A stretch of 64,000 nucleotides of DNA from Toxonevra muliebris (GCA_963691655.1 OY829326.1:111015388-111079387), one strand, 5' to 3'. Positions 33,190 through 44,999 are shown, counted from the first letter of the stretch. Program-made: numbers and translations. Notes: a model not told the origin generated them from the letters alone.

Positions 33190-34785
33190 GAAAAATAAGG
33201 AAGCATAGAAGGCACTAGCTCCTAGGCCTATCATATGCAAATGTTTGCCCCAAGGGAAGTGACCTGTATATAATCCCACCAGCTGCCTAAAGCTCTTTCT
33301 GTTAAGTTATAACAGAAAGTCTGTTAGACGCTTCGAGGTAAAAGGTAACATGGTCTTTGTCTGTCTAAAGGTCCTCCCATTTACGAATGGTGGTCTTGAT
33401 GGCTGTAGACGACAAAGAGAGTACAGGTTCTGGGCCCAGGAAACCAGTTTCTGGACCCTTTCTGGCCAGAAGGTCAGCAGATTAATTTCCTAAAATACCT
33501 GAGTGTCCAGGAACCCATATCAACAGCAGACTGTTGTATTTTCCAACACTATCAAGCCTGGATTTACAATGCATAACCAGTTTAGACGTGGTTAGCGGAC
33601 TAAGCAAGGATTTAAGCGCAGACTGACTGACACTAAATACACAGATACTCTTTTCTCTCCAACCATTATCAATAACATGGTCCATTGCCTTGATGATTGC
33701 AAAAATTTTGTGCTTGAAAAACAGAAGCATACCACCCAAGAGAGAAGTGAAGGTGCACCATTATTTTCAATGAAGATCCCAGAACCCGAACCGAATTCTG
33801 TTCTGGAGCCGTCAGTAAAAATACACTTACAATCAACTCCCGGCCCAGGTCCCGGCAAAAACTAAGTTTGGGCCTCTGGAATTTGTATTGTATAGCGCTG
33901 TTTTAAAACTGGAATGGAATCGTTGGCATTGTATCGGATGGCAACTGTTAGGTCCATATCAGTACCTTCAACAATGTCACCAATCTCAGCAAGTGTCATA
34001 CCAATACCCATTGCGTTTAAATCTATCGATGACTCTGACAGCTTCTTCTTTAGCAAAAATATTAAGGAGTGCTAAGTTGAGCAATGCATCCTAGGATGAG
34101 CCAGATATTGTAGGGAAAGCTCCCGTATAACAAATGGCCTCAGTCCTTGGAAGTCTGGCGAGATTTTTCCTAACTCTGTCAACAGTAAGTCTACTCTATC
34201 AGATCACACTAGCCTTATAAAGTTATAAGACTTTATAAAGTGATAGACCCCATGTTTTGCCAAAAATAGCCCTGCATTGACAAAAAGCTGCCAGCGCATT
34301 GGATGCCTTTAGCTCAATATGAGAACGCCATAGAAGTTTGGTATTTAGAATGACTCCAAGATATTTCACTTCTTGGGATAGCTGAATAGTGATTCCTCTG
34401 AGTACTGGTAACACGAGACCATCAATTTTCCTTCCCCTGGTGAAAAGAATAACATCAGGTTTAAGAGTGTTAACCGATAGCCCGTTTGAGCAACACCAAG
34501 AGCCAATCATATTCAGAGTAGTTTAGACCTTCCCACAAACACACCCGACCGATTGGCCCATGATTAAGCAGGCAACGTCATCGGCATAGGCCTGTGTGTA
34601 GATACCCGACTTATTTAGGGAAACAAGCAGAGAGCCAACCAGCAGACACCATAGCAGTGGAGAGAGTACGCCCCCTTGGGGACATCCTCTATTCACGCCA
34701 CAAGTCACGGACACTCTGTAAGTAACACTATGACTTTTTATCATGCTCACCACTTTTTAGGGCTTATTGGTCTGTTTGTAATTTT
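33190..34785 (-). pseudogene. LOA-like non-LTR retrotransposon relic (RT and RNase H)
   Basis: Minus strand. The RT part has NRGCPQGGVLSPLLW and QAYADDVACLIMG (an intact YADD, about 34575), then VKYLGVILNTKLLWRSH and a GYTGAFPTISGS-like helix near 34130. The RNase H domain follows with FTDGSRTEFGSGSGIF (33800) and LLIWVPGHSGILGN (33490). Then come GPETGFLGPEPVLSLSS and a QLVGLYTGHFPWGKHLHMIGL tail that ends before the zinc finger. GCPQGGVLSPLLW is typical of LOA-clade elements. Stops (for example near 34520) and frameshifts are present. Both ends are truncated; the upstream edge meets a Tc1 fragment. Confidence 0.88.
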
Positions 34786-35399
34786 TAGGTAGCAAAACTA
34801 AAGGAAAAACTTGGCATAATTTCAATGGAGTGGCCTGGAAACAGTCCGGACCTCAATCCTATTGAAAATGTTTGGGCCCTTATAACAGTTAAAATATGCA
34901 AAAAGAAGCCCAAAACAATGATTGGATTGCAGGAAATTATTGAAAAAGTATGACATGAAGAAGTTACAGGTGAATATTTGAGTACTTTGTACAACTCAAT
35001 GCCAAAACGGGTTCAAAGTGTCATTAAGGCTAAAGAAGGTCCCACTAAATATTGAAGAATTAATTTTGAAAATGTTTGTTATAAAAACAATTCAGCTTAA
35101 TCAGTATTTGAATAAACAATCACTGTTAATAAAATAATATGTTAAAAAAAATATATCTTAAAAATATTCACGATTTTTTAATTTTTTCGTAAGTGATACA
35201 AAAGCTTTGAAGCAGCTATACATAGTGGTTTTTTGTTTTTCTTTTCTTCACTTTTTGATAATAATTGTTTGTTTTTATTGTAAAGAAAAAATCTAAACCT
35301 AAAAAGACATAATATTTCGAGTTTTTAACGATCTTTTTGGCTTAAAACATCCAAAAATCCAAAAAAATTTGCTTGCTGCTTTTTTTGTTTCGCTGAGTG
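34786..35399 (+). pseudogene. Tc1-like transposase C-terminus and right terminus
   Basis: Reads VAKLKEKLGIISMEWPGNS, then PDLNPIENVWALI with the Glu of DD34E, then a C-terminal helix block ending SMPKRVQSVIKAKEGPTKY-stop at 35055. One internal stop. After 340 bp of AT-rich DNA, CGCTGAGTG is followed by TA at 35400; the reverse complement CACTCAGCGAAACAAA looks like a Tc1 inverted repeat. The N-terminal two-thirds are absent, replaced by the LINE relic on the left. Confidence 0.8.
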
Positions 35400-35401
35400 T
35401 A

Positions 35402-36460
35402 TAATAGAATTTTATGGGAAATATTTTTAAAATGCTTTAACTCTTTAAAATCCTTATTAATGGGCCTTTACCTTAATACGTTCTAGAAAATATTTATTTA
35501 AACAAATAAATCTGTTGAATTATGTATTGCCAGAAAAATAAAGGAAACTTCATCAAAGTTAAAAAAATTGTTTAAAATAATTGAGGTTCAAATAAGTTGA
35601 ATATTTCTTACCCGTACTGAAATAAATATTTTTTATTAACTTTAAAAGCTTGTAAAAAATTATTTCCCACATCTAAATTAAAAATGTTTATTTAAATATA
35701 TTAGTTAGATACCTATTGATATAAAAATAACAAAAAAAATCAAATTCAACCCTTCATGGGTTTTTTTTCCATTCCAATAATACACACCGATATTTAAACA
35801 CCTAAATACAATACTCAACACACCTCATCTCCACAATATTGTCTAATCTAAAAAAGAGGTGAGAGATGTCATCATTACGTACCCGTAAATGCAATTGTAC
35901 TTAAATGAGAGAGTATTAGTTAAAAAGGAAGAGATCAAGAGAACAGAAAATTCAAAGAGCATGTGTTTTTTCTTTGATATTATTCTCTCGATTGTGCTTT
36001 TGCATGAGGGCGTTTAGACGAAAACGGGATCGTTTAACAACTGAAGCATATTTTGTCGCTAAAAATTATTCATTTCAAAAATTTACAATTTGCTATATAT
36101 TTGGAAATCACTTTGGTTTATGAAAATACAGCCCGACATATATGTTCACCCTAAATTTTTGATGGAAATTGGTCACTTTCTCAACACAGTAAAAAATAAA
36201 AATTTTGATTTTTCAATTTTTTTTTAGAATATTTTTCAAACTTAATTAAACTCAAATTATAATAGCTCTATTCACGATTTTGAGTAAATGGTCTTGCATC
36301 ATTCCAAAATATTCTATGAAATAAAAACCTAAAGAAAGTTCATTTATAGAAGTCATGCATTGATCTCAGTATATCTTAGCAGGATTTGTAAAAATATTGA
36401 TTGGTTCATATACGGATTCAATTATACAAATAATTTCTATTGCTTATACAGGAGTAAGTA
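35402..36460. other. Intergenic DNA, no gene recognised
   Basis: AT-rich sequence without coding signal. Confidence 0.45.
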
Positions 36461-36469
36461 CTTCAATGA

Positions 36470-36991
36470 TACTTTCTAGTTTTTTACCATGATTTTACTC
36501 TAGGGTCAAATCACGTGATCTTTATTTTGGTACGACTCCACAGATGCATTTTCAAATGATACTCTCACAAGAGTAGTGATTGGAGTTAGTTTCCTTCCGT
36601 TACCATCAGTTATTTCACCCTCAATCTTCATTGCAATTCAATGATTTACCATATTCAATATTATCTCTTTCGCCGGGAAGTATCCTATCGATAATGCTTA
36701 CTTGTAACTTGGTATAAACTATAAGACTCCAAGAAGAGTTGTGACACGTAAATATTATCTTCGGGTTGTTGCTATTATTAAATTCGGTACTGATCTTTGG
36801 ATGAATTTCGCTGATTTCTCTTCAGACATCTTTTCCTTCGAAGTTCTATAAGTGGTGTAAGTCAAAGTCAGATTTTTGCTGTACAAAATAGAGTTCTTAT
36901 GAAATTTATTTCCCCGATGTACAGGCAGCTTTATAAAACACATGTTCAACCTAGATGTATATTTTTTTGGTAGGAAACTGAATGAGGTCAA
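36470..36991 (-). pseudogene. Possible ORF1 (gag-like) fragment of a non-LTR element
   Basis: Minus-strand translation with stops contains TDGNGRKLTPITTLVRVSFE, the kind of segment that precedes the zinc knuckles in ORF1 of I/LOA-type elements. Upstream is a basic stretch (78 codons open, 36755-36991). No CCHC knuckle is visible. A weak call, offered because the phrase is non-random in an otherwise empty region. Confidence 0.3.
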
Positions 36992-36994
36992 AAT

Positions 36995-37800
36995 TATTGC
37001 ATTAAGATGAAAACCCAGAAAGTAAAAAGAAATTACTTACATCACTTTTGCACTCAGCGGCTCATATGATATAAAAAACAAATAAAGTGTTAATCGCTCA
37101 ATTCAAAATAGTCTTTTTCGCTAAGTAATTATAGTTATTATTAATTGAATTTTTCCTCCTTGGTATAAGTATATATATTGAAATACAATTTTAACAATTT
37201 TCTCTACTTCTTCAGAACGCAATTTAATCAATACAATGAACAATGCAGTATAAAAGGATTTTGTTATTAATTCACGCCGTAGAACAGAAATAAATTTCAA
37301 AATCGATGCAATTTCATTTAAGCACACTCTATATATATATATATATATATATAAACACCTCAACATATAGTACATACATAGGTTACACCTAACTACATTC
37401 ATGTTGCATGAACACTGAACACATTATGATAACCACAACACGTCCAACCATAGAAATTGTGGGTTTGTTGGTGCCGTTGTCATGTCGCACAACAGCAATG
37501 GAAAATTATGTTACTTACGTGCATGCTGTATAGATTTGCTGTGATAAATGTGCCTAGTGGATTATACAAGCATATGTTCGTAGAACTTGATATGTTTGCC
37601 AGCAAAATACATTCATTGCTTTACATATTGAAATGAAAAATATATTTTTATCAGAAACCAATCAATTGAAATTAATTTCCGAAATTTTTATATAATATTT
37701 AAGTAATTTTTCTGTAAAATAATAGGTAAAAAAATTTATGGTAAAAATTTCAATATTCAATAATAATTCCAAAGAGACTACGTTTTTATAATAATTTATA
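36995..37800. other. Intergenic DNA with a (TA)n microsatellite
   Basis: AT-rich. (TA)n at about 37330-37353. No gene. Confidence 0.5.
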
Positions 37801-38541
37801 ATCAAGGCCTTATTTGGGGGGGGGGGGGGCAGATTTTGGGGGTTCTGAAGTTTCCTCCCCTCCCCCCTCTCCCCTGAAATGTGGAAACTTTTTTCAAATT
37901 TTTTATATTAATTACCAGTAGATGAAAAAGACAAAATAAAATCTATTGAACGATTTTTAAATATTTTTTATTTCCATCGGTTTCTTTCTAAAAAGTCAAA
38001 AATAAAAAAATTAATGTCAAATCTTAGTTACACTAACATGCGGTTTGACTTAGGATTCAAAAAGTGAAGTTGATGCTGAGCAATCCAGCATTCATAGCTT
38101 TTCTAGATCAGTAACTGTCTTTGATTTAAAGTTTCGTCTTGAAACTGAGTTTGAAAAAGTTTAAAAATTATTAAAAAGAAAAAACTTTCCGGATCCTTGT
38201 AAAAATAGACCTATTTGAAATGTAATAAAAACAATATTTCATTATGTAGTATATTTGGAGCTTTTCTACCACCAGATGGCTCTTTTACCCTAAACTCATC
38301 CGCCATATTTGATGCGCAATTTGGAATTTTTAAAATCTAACTGCAGATTTGTAACCAGCGAACCTTAAAACACTTTGGACCACCGCACTTTCCATAATGT
38401 CTGGCCATGGGTGTAAGTAAGATAAAATCTGCTTTGTGTGCATTTTTCCCTCACCTCTAAACATAAATATACCCTCTGCTTTAAGGGGGATGGCCACTGT
38501 AACGGGTGGAAAAAAATTTCTATCTTCAATTAAAGTTTGTA

Positions 38542-39804
38542 TTGGGAGTTTGAATGTATAAACTCGTATTTTTTCGTAATTTGGACATTTATTGTGAAAA
38601 AATGATTATAAATTTATTCTTTAAAGTATTGTCCATCGTTAACCACAACCTTTTCCCATCTTTCTGGTAGCAAACGGATTCCGCGTCGAAAGCACTCCTC
38701 ATCTTTTGAGGCTATCCACGAATCGACCCATTTTTCGAGTTCTTCGAAAGAACGGAAGTGCTGTTCAGCCATGCCATGTATCATCGATCGGAACAAGTGG
38801 TAATCAGAAGGAGCAATGTCTGGAGAATATGGCGGGTGGGGTAGCACTTCCCATTTCAGCGTTTCCAAGTATGGTTTTACTTGCCTTGCAACATGCGGCC
38901 GAGCATTGTCGTGCTGAAGAATAACTTTGTCGTGTCTATTCTCATATTCTGGCCTCTTATCCTTTAATGCTCGGCTCAAACGCATCAATTGTATTTGGTA
39001 GCGGTCGCCAGTGATCGTTTCATTCGGTTTCAACAGCTCATAATACACGACACTTTTCATATCCCACCAAATACACAGCATGAGCTTGGATCCATGGTTG
39101 TTCGGCTTTGCCGTTGATGTTGATGCATGTCCGGGCGGTCCTTATGATTTTTTATGCTTTGGGTTATAGTAACGTAGCCACTTTTCATCGCCAGTCACAA
39201 TACGATGCAGAAAACTCTTTCTTTTCTGTCATTCAATCAGCAGTTCACATGTGAAAAATCGTCGTTCGACGTCTCTCGGCTTCAATTCGTACGGCACACA
39301 ATTTCCTTGCTTTTGAATCAATTTCCAATGCTTTTAATTGTTTAGAAATGGTTGATTGATTAACTCCTAAAGATTCTGCAAGTTCTTGTTGCGTTTGACA
39401 TGAATCTTCTTCGAGTAATGCCTTCAATTCTTCATCTTCGAACTTTTTCGGGCCGCCTGAACGTTCGCTGTCCTCAACATCAATGAAACGGGCATACCAA
39501 ACCTGATACATTCTAACGTCTACAGCACAGTCAGGATAAGCTACAGTGAGTAAACTATGCGTTTTTCTTTAAATGGAAGAAGCAAATCAAAGCTTCCCGC
39601 AAATGTGGTTTTGTTGGCACGAAATTCGACATTTTCAGCTATAGTAAAACACTTTTCAAAAATTATGAAAATTATTTGACAGATCAATTCTTATAGTATT
39701 TTTGGCGCTCTTCGAGATAGAATAGCTGTCAATGTCAAAAGAATGGCGCGTATGATAGATAAAAAGTTAGTCACAATTACGTGTTTATACATTCATACTC
39801 CCAA
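38542..39804 (-). mobile_element. Mariner element with both TIRs
   Basis: The left end TTGGGAGTTTGAATGTATAA and the right end (reverse complement TTGGGAGTATGAATGTATAA) match in 19 of 20, with TA on each side (38540-38541 and 39805-39806). The 1263-bp length is normal for mariner. Confidence 0.93.
38614..39632 (-). pseudogene. Mariner transposase, D,D34D, near full length but broken
   Basis: Starts MSNFVPTKPHLREALICFFH (ATG at 39632), the usual mariner opening. A helix-turn-helix region follows with DVEDSERSGGPKKFEDEELK and CQTQQELAESLGVNQSTISK. The catalytic domain has HRIVTGDEKW (first Asp, about 39185), LQHDNARPH (second, about 38900) and SPDIAPSDYHLF (third, about 38800). Exactly 34 residues separate the last two, so this is D,D34D and all three Asp survive. 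It ends FKE-stop at 38614, about 340 codons. Inactive through a stop after LKKNA (about 39557) and frameshifts near 39530, 39240 and 39090. Confidence 0.93.
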
Positions 39805-41042
39805 TATATTCAAAAATATGCGTACAAAATTTCAAGTCAAAATTCCAAAAATTGCCTGAGTTACAGCCATTTTAGTGATAGTAAGTAGACTGAAAACTTA
39901 ATGGACTGAAAACTTTAAACGCGTTTTTCACGAAACGACTTTTTTCGAACTGGTCGCGTCGATAACTCGATCAAATATTAACCGATTTTCAATCGTTAAG
40001 CGTAGCCGATTTTCAAATTTTTGATTTATATTATTTTTTTGAGCTCTTTTGAAACAAAAAAGAAAAGGTCGAAAACATGAAAAAATTTTTAATCAGTCGC
40101 CATTTTGTGGAAAATAAAAAAAAAAGCGCTACGTACTACGAGAATTATACTCATATAGATTATTAAAAACAAAAAATTGTTTTTTCAGAAAATCCGTTCT
40201 TAAAAAATCGATGCGACCATGGAGGGAAAATTTTTTTCGGGCTCCACGGCATCGCCCATATCTTCAAAACTATTCAGTATTTTTTAATAAAAATTTATAG
40301 AACAATTGCTGGAGGTGCACTTAATAAAATGAATATAAAACGATCCCTATATTCTTTTGTTTGACAGATAAAAAAAGTTTCCGAAAATCACTCATTTGTC
40401 CAGCCGTCACAGTGGCCTTCCTCCTTGAGGGCTCATTGGAATGGCAAAGTTTGTAGCACGTCAGGATTCAGCACTAATTTTTTTCAAAAATGACCAAAAT
40501 TGCTACGTGATGGAAAGTTTTTGACCCCAGATTCGTGTTCAGCATAAAAAACTCATTCGGAAACACTAGGAACCATCTTATTCGCAAAACCTATATAGAG
40601 GGCAGTGTTAGCTCCAAACTTTAAGAGACAAACTCAAAATGTAATTAATTCTTTAACACATTATTGCCCAGAGCACCCCGAATCGGAAGATCTCTTTCAA
40701 TACTGTGTCTGAGTCGTTCTTCATTAACCATAATTTTCTGCTACAGCCTTGTCCATAATTATAGTCTGCTGATAAACGAACACCTGCGCTCTTTGACACC
40801 GCAGGATCTGGTCAGAGTTATTTAAAAACTGGTTGACTTAAAAATTGCAATGTATTCCCTACACAAGATATACTAAAGCGCGGTTCACTCCAAATTGGCA
40901 CGCTTTGTTGTGATCACCACGTCGCCCCTAGTCATAAGAACAAAATAAAAAAAATTTTTACTGGGATTTGTTTACAATACCGTTACCGTTAGTTGATAAA
41001 TTTTTCATATTAATTGATCACAAGTTGGTGATTGTGTGCACA

Positions 41043-42035
41043 ATGGAAGCTGCAAATAGAAAATTGATCGAAAATCCGTCGTGGTCTGGTTCAAAGATTG
41101 CGAAAGTGTTAAATATCTCCAAAAGAACGGTATGTAGAGTTATAAAACGATATAAAGAAACTCTTAGTGTTGAAAGAGCTAAAAAAGTTGTGAACAAAAC
41201 GGGAACCACCAACCTAAAATTAAAGGCAAAGATCTTGAGGTCCATCAAAAGCAATCCCGGACTATCGGATAGCGATCGTGCCAAAAAATTCAATACCAGC
41301 AAAAGAACTGCTAGACGAATACGCATAAAAGCTGGGCTAAAGTGCTATCGTGCTATAAAATATCAAAATAGAACAGACAAACAGAATTTGCTAGCCAAAA
41401 AACGTGTTCGTCTTCTTTATAATAATGTTTGGACCAAATTCAATGGATGCATTATTGTGGATGACGAATGATGCGTAAAATTTGATCTTAAACAGCTTCC
41501 AGGTCAAAAATTTTATATGGCAACGAATCGTGGTAATGTACCCTCAAAATTCAAGTACATAAAAATGGATAAATTTTGCAAAGAAAGCAATGGTGTGGCA
41601 GGCTATTTGCAGCTGTTGTCTCAAATCCAGGGCATTTGTGACATCCTCTTCTATGACGTCTGATATTTACATCAAAGGGTGCCTTTCGAAACGACTATTG
41701 CCATTTGTTCGTCACCACCATTCGCCAGTAAAGTTTTGGACTGATTTAGCCAGTTACCACTACTCTAAGAAAACCATGGATTGGTATCAGACAAATAAAG
41801 TAGATGTAGTGCCCAAATATATGAATCTACCCAATTGCCCCAACTTCGATCGATCGAAAAATACTGGGCTATTACAAAATATAAGTTGAAGAAAAATGCA
41901 GGTATTGTCAAAAATGTGAATTCAATGTTACTAAAATGGAACCAAATAGCCGCAAAAGTATCCAGAACGGATGTTCAATATAACTTGTCTGAGCGGTGCT
42001 TCTTGAACATTTCCAGTTCCAACAAAAAAAGAAAA
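41043..42035 (+). pseudogene. Second Tc1/mariner DD37E transposase relic
   Basis: Starts MEAANRKLIENPSWSGSKIA, chosen to align with the copy at 935; an in-frame ATG 25 codons upstream is unlikely to be native. Two helix-turn-helix motifs follow (SKIAKVLNISKRTVCRVIKR and AKKFNTSKRTARRIRIKAG). Catalytic residues are IIVDDE (about 41459), FWTDLA (about 41740) and RSIEKYW (about 41853), with 37 residues between the last two. Broken by a TGA at 41469-41471 and frameshifts near 41590 and 41850. It is clearly diverged from the 935 copy, so the two are separate lineages of one family. Confidence 0.87.
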
Positions 42036-42089
42036 AAAATCTTTATTTTTCATTGTTATACTAATGCTTTTGCCATTATCTAAATCCAA

Positions 42090-43120
42090 CTTAATCTAAC
42101 ATTTACAGTACATTGCATTCATTGTGTCAATAGTAATTGAATAATAATCATAATAGACCATCACCATTAACGAATTCGTAGTCTCCTTTGAGATTACAAT
42201 CATGTCACGTTGCTGATTAATCACATTGTAATGTGTTTTCTGAGAACATACAAAATAATTTAATTAAGAAAGAATGGCAATTGTAATTAACACACATTAA
42301 TTAAATAGAATTACAATCAAATTGTTGTAGTCCAAAGAAGACTAAAATCTACTAAAGAGTAGCTACTAATTAAATGAAGTGCAATACCATTGTCAAATTG
42401 GATTTCAACAAGCAAATAGAAAAAAAAAAACAAACTACACGTCACAGCTGAGTATATTTCTTAGATTTTATGAGTATGGTTATATAAGTATGAATGTACA
42501 TTAAGGTTAAACACAAATTTTAGTTCTCATGGGCGATTGAATTTCCTATTAACTCTTTATAAAACACTTTTCAATTAAATTATTGCTTTATGCATTATTT
42601 ACAGTGTGGCCAACTTTTGTTTTTCAAAATCCGCTAAAATGAAGGAAAAAACGCGTATTTCATTTAAAAAAAGCGATAAATTTTTTTCTTATAAAAGTGT
42701 TAAACATAAATTTTTATACGTATTAAAAAGAAAATTAATTAAATACAAGCATTTTTAAAGTTCATAATTCACCGCATTTCTTAATTATACAAACACAAGA
42801 AAAACTAAAATATGATTATGGAAAAGTAGTACTTTATACTCTTTGATCACAATAAAATATACAGAGTAAAAATTTATAAAAATCACATATGGATGTCGAT
42901 GTCGAAGTCTATATTCTCTTCATTACTATTCTGGCCATAACACACTCTTTAGTCTGAATTCAGAAGCATTATAAATACTAGTGCTATTTATTTTATTTGA
43001 GTCATCAGGTATTTTGTAGTTTTTACAAAATGAATTTTCGTATTTTTACCCATTTTTTATGTGAAGTAAAGAATTTTCTAAATTGAGTGACTTACGGTTA
43101 CGAACTTTGATTTTAAATAA
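42090..43120. other. Intergenic DNA, no gene recognised
   Basis: AT-rich. TACAGTGTGGCCAACTTTTG at 42600 could be an old transposon end (CAGTGTGGCCAAC), without a partner. Confidence 0.4.
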
Positions 43121-43126
43121 GTTCAT

Positions 43127-43555
43127 TGCTCATTGTTTCGATACAAAATGTTGTTGGATTATTCAGGAAATGGATTATTTGAAGAAAAGTGATTGGTTTT
43201 GAAGCACAGAAAAGAAGGAAAACCTCTGCGGACAAACTATTAGATAGGTCCTTACATTTCGTGCAAAATGTTTTTAGAAAAAAACCTGTAAAGAAAACTC
43301 GAGGTAGACCACCGAAAGTCAACCCTAGAGTTGACCTACACAGCCTTACGCTTTCTAAAAAGGGCTCTTTAAGTCTTTGAAAGCGATTTTAGTAGAAACT
43401 GAGAATATTGTTAGCGGTCCTACAATGCTCGAACGTTTGCAAGAAGCTAGCCTTCCAGGAAGAATCGCAAGAAAAGATTCATTGATGCGAATGAAAAAAT
43501 TTAGACATAAGGTTCCTTTTTTTGAGCAGGGTTGGTCCAATTTTCCAAGCCACAA
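43127..43555 (+). pseudogene. Tc1-like transposase N-terminal fragment
   Basis: Two overlapping-frame pieces. The first has a basic linker with RGRPPKVNPRVD (43189-43378). The second has SGPTMLERLQEASLPGRIAR then KDSLMRMKKFRHK (43377-43557). GRPxK, then TxxxRLxEAGLxGRxARK, is the order found in Tc1-type transposases just before the catalytic domain. A frameshift separates the pieces and no catalytic part follows. Moderate confidence. Confidence 0.5.
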
Positions 43556-43559
43556 ATAA

Positions 43560-44326
43560 ACTAACAGCACCAGAGTATAAAAACATTTTGGAAAAGGTAA
43601 ATTTTTATAAGTGTTTTTAAAAAATATGATGCCTTTTACTATCGCTTACTAACCATAACTTCTAAAATATTCATCGTGCAAAAACAACGTGTTTGCATAA
43701 AAAATGATGAAAAATGCTTTTCCAAACTTAGAGCTCATGAGCGAGCTCCAAAAATACTGAAATCGAAACAAAATTTTATATTTTCTAGGTTTACATCAAA
43801 TTGAAAATTTGTTGCTCATGAAAAGTAAAAAACAATATTTTTATAAGTGGCGCCCACCTTAATGTACATATATATATATGAACTTATGCAAATCCTATTT
43901 GGCAACTTGCATGTCTATTGCATTTATTTCAACAAACTTAATGTGAATTGATTTTATTATTGATTTATTTGTTATAAAGTTATTTTTATTTACGCTGCAA
44001 ACAATAAACTTAACTTGTTTAGTGCATGCGTAAGTAAAGTGGTTGAATTGCGTATTCAATAGCTCAAGCAAAATTTGTCTAAAATAATTTATTAATTTAT
44101 TATAAGCCAGATACTTTACTTTATTGTTGAATCCTCATATTTATCACAATTTCAACGTTACCATCAATTAAATAAAATTCTCTGTTGCTGGCATTCTTGA
44201 TGGCATATTATTGAATTACTCAAGTATGTAGCATCCTCAACAAGGCATATCGATGGCCATGCGTTGACATCTCGTAAGTGCACTTTGGCCACTTTTGGAA
44301 GAGCACACACGTATACGTCATCAATC
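43560..44326. other. Intergenic DNA, no gene recognised
   Basis: AT-rich sequence without identifiable features. Confidence 0.4.
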
Positions 44327-44329
44327 TAA

Positions 44330-44476
44330 TACTATGTTCAGACTGACGAGTTAAACATTTTAAATGAGCTTAAACAAGTTAAATGAACAAAACAAGTTAG
44401 CAAATATGTTATATTGCAAACCTAAAATTTGGCATTCCACAAACAAAATAAAAACGAGAGCAGTCTGAACATAGTA
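44330..44476. mobile_element. 147-bp MITE, PIF/Harbinger-like
   Basis: The left end TACTATGTTCAGACTG is perfectly inverted at the right end CAGTCTGAACATAGTA (16 bp). TAA lies on both sides (44327-44329 and 44477-44479), fitting the 3-bp TWA duplications of PIF/Harbinger elements. Non-coding. Confidence 0.78.
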
Positions 44477-44581
44477 TAAAGTAGAACGATTGAAAAATTC
44501 AAACTCCATGAAATGAAATGAGAAGCGATCTCTCTGAACTTTCGTGTTACACAGTTGTTTGAACCATAGAACACATGAGCA

Positions 44582-44686
44582 GGCACTGAGAGAGCTGACG
44601 TCGGGATTGAGCTTTTTTCGTATGTACCTACGTATGGTGATCGACCTCATCACCTCAGAGACATCAACGTCAGTTCTCTCAGTGCC
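44582..44686. repeat. Hairpin with 21-bp arms
   Basis: GGCACTGAGAGAGCTGACGT (44582 on) is inverted at 44666-44686, with 19 of 21 positions identical. The 63-bp loop also contains short inverted pieces. The arms may extend weakly outward to 44550 and 44720. Probably a small MITE. Confidence 0.75.
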
Positions 44687-44837
44687 ATCGCAGGTGCTGT
44701 GTGGTTTGCAGTAGAACTTTGCTGTCACTCAGCTGTTTGAATGAGAAGGATACACACACCAACTAGCACTACATCGTATGTATTTTCTTACACAATTTTA
44801 ATTTTCCCCATATCGCGAGCTAAGATGTTTACATTAA

Positions 44838-44967
44838 CCCATTAAGGACGAGCGGGAACCAAAGTGGATAGATAAAGAAAGTAACTTGAAAACTTACTTG
44901 TTTTTGAACCTTGCTCAGGAACGGCTAAGCCACAAGGTGCCATATGGCACCGTTAGGCATTACTGGG
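44838..44967 (+). mobile_element. Small TTAA-type MITE, copy A
   Basis: Starts CCCATTAAGGACG and ends CATTACTGGG, with TTAA on both sides (44834-44837 and 44968-44971). It contains the 16-bp perfect palindrome GGTGCCATATGGCACC (44936-44951). It shares its whole layout with 17139-17267 in the opposite orientation. Fits a piggyBac-mobilised MITE. Confidence 0.85.
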
Positions 44968-44999
44968 TTAAGGTTGTGCGAATAATTCGCATAATTTTT

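Larger units (their letters stand above)
38485..40424. mobile_element. TTAA-type non-autonomous element with 29-bp TIRs, host of a mariner
   Basis: The left end TTAAGGGGGATGGCCACTGT and the reverse-complemented right end TCAAGGAGGAAGGCCACTGT match at 24 of 29 over the full repeat. TTAA lies at 38481-38484; the right counterpart TTGA at 40425-40428 is one change away. Without the 1263-bp mariner the element would be about 680 bp. No transposase of its own. Confidence 0.7.
37803..40708. mobile_element. Second copy of the 22977 hAT-like family, interrupted and 3'-truncated
   Basis: Starts CAAGGCCTTATTTGGGG and follows the 22977 copy to about 38220 (shared GAAATGTGGAAAC and TTCATAGCTTTTCTAGATCAG). 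It resumes near 40500 with GATTCGTGTTCA...AATGTAATTAATTCTTTAAC and ends near 40708, without the right TIR. Between lie about 260 bp not in the first copy and a separate TTAA-type element carrying a mariner. The extra DNA may be lost from the 22977 copy or be another insertion. Confidence 0.75.
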
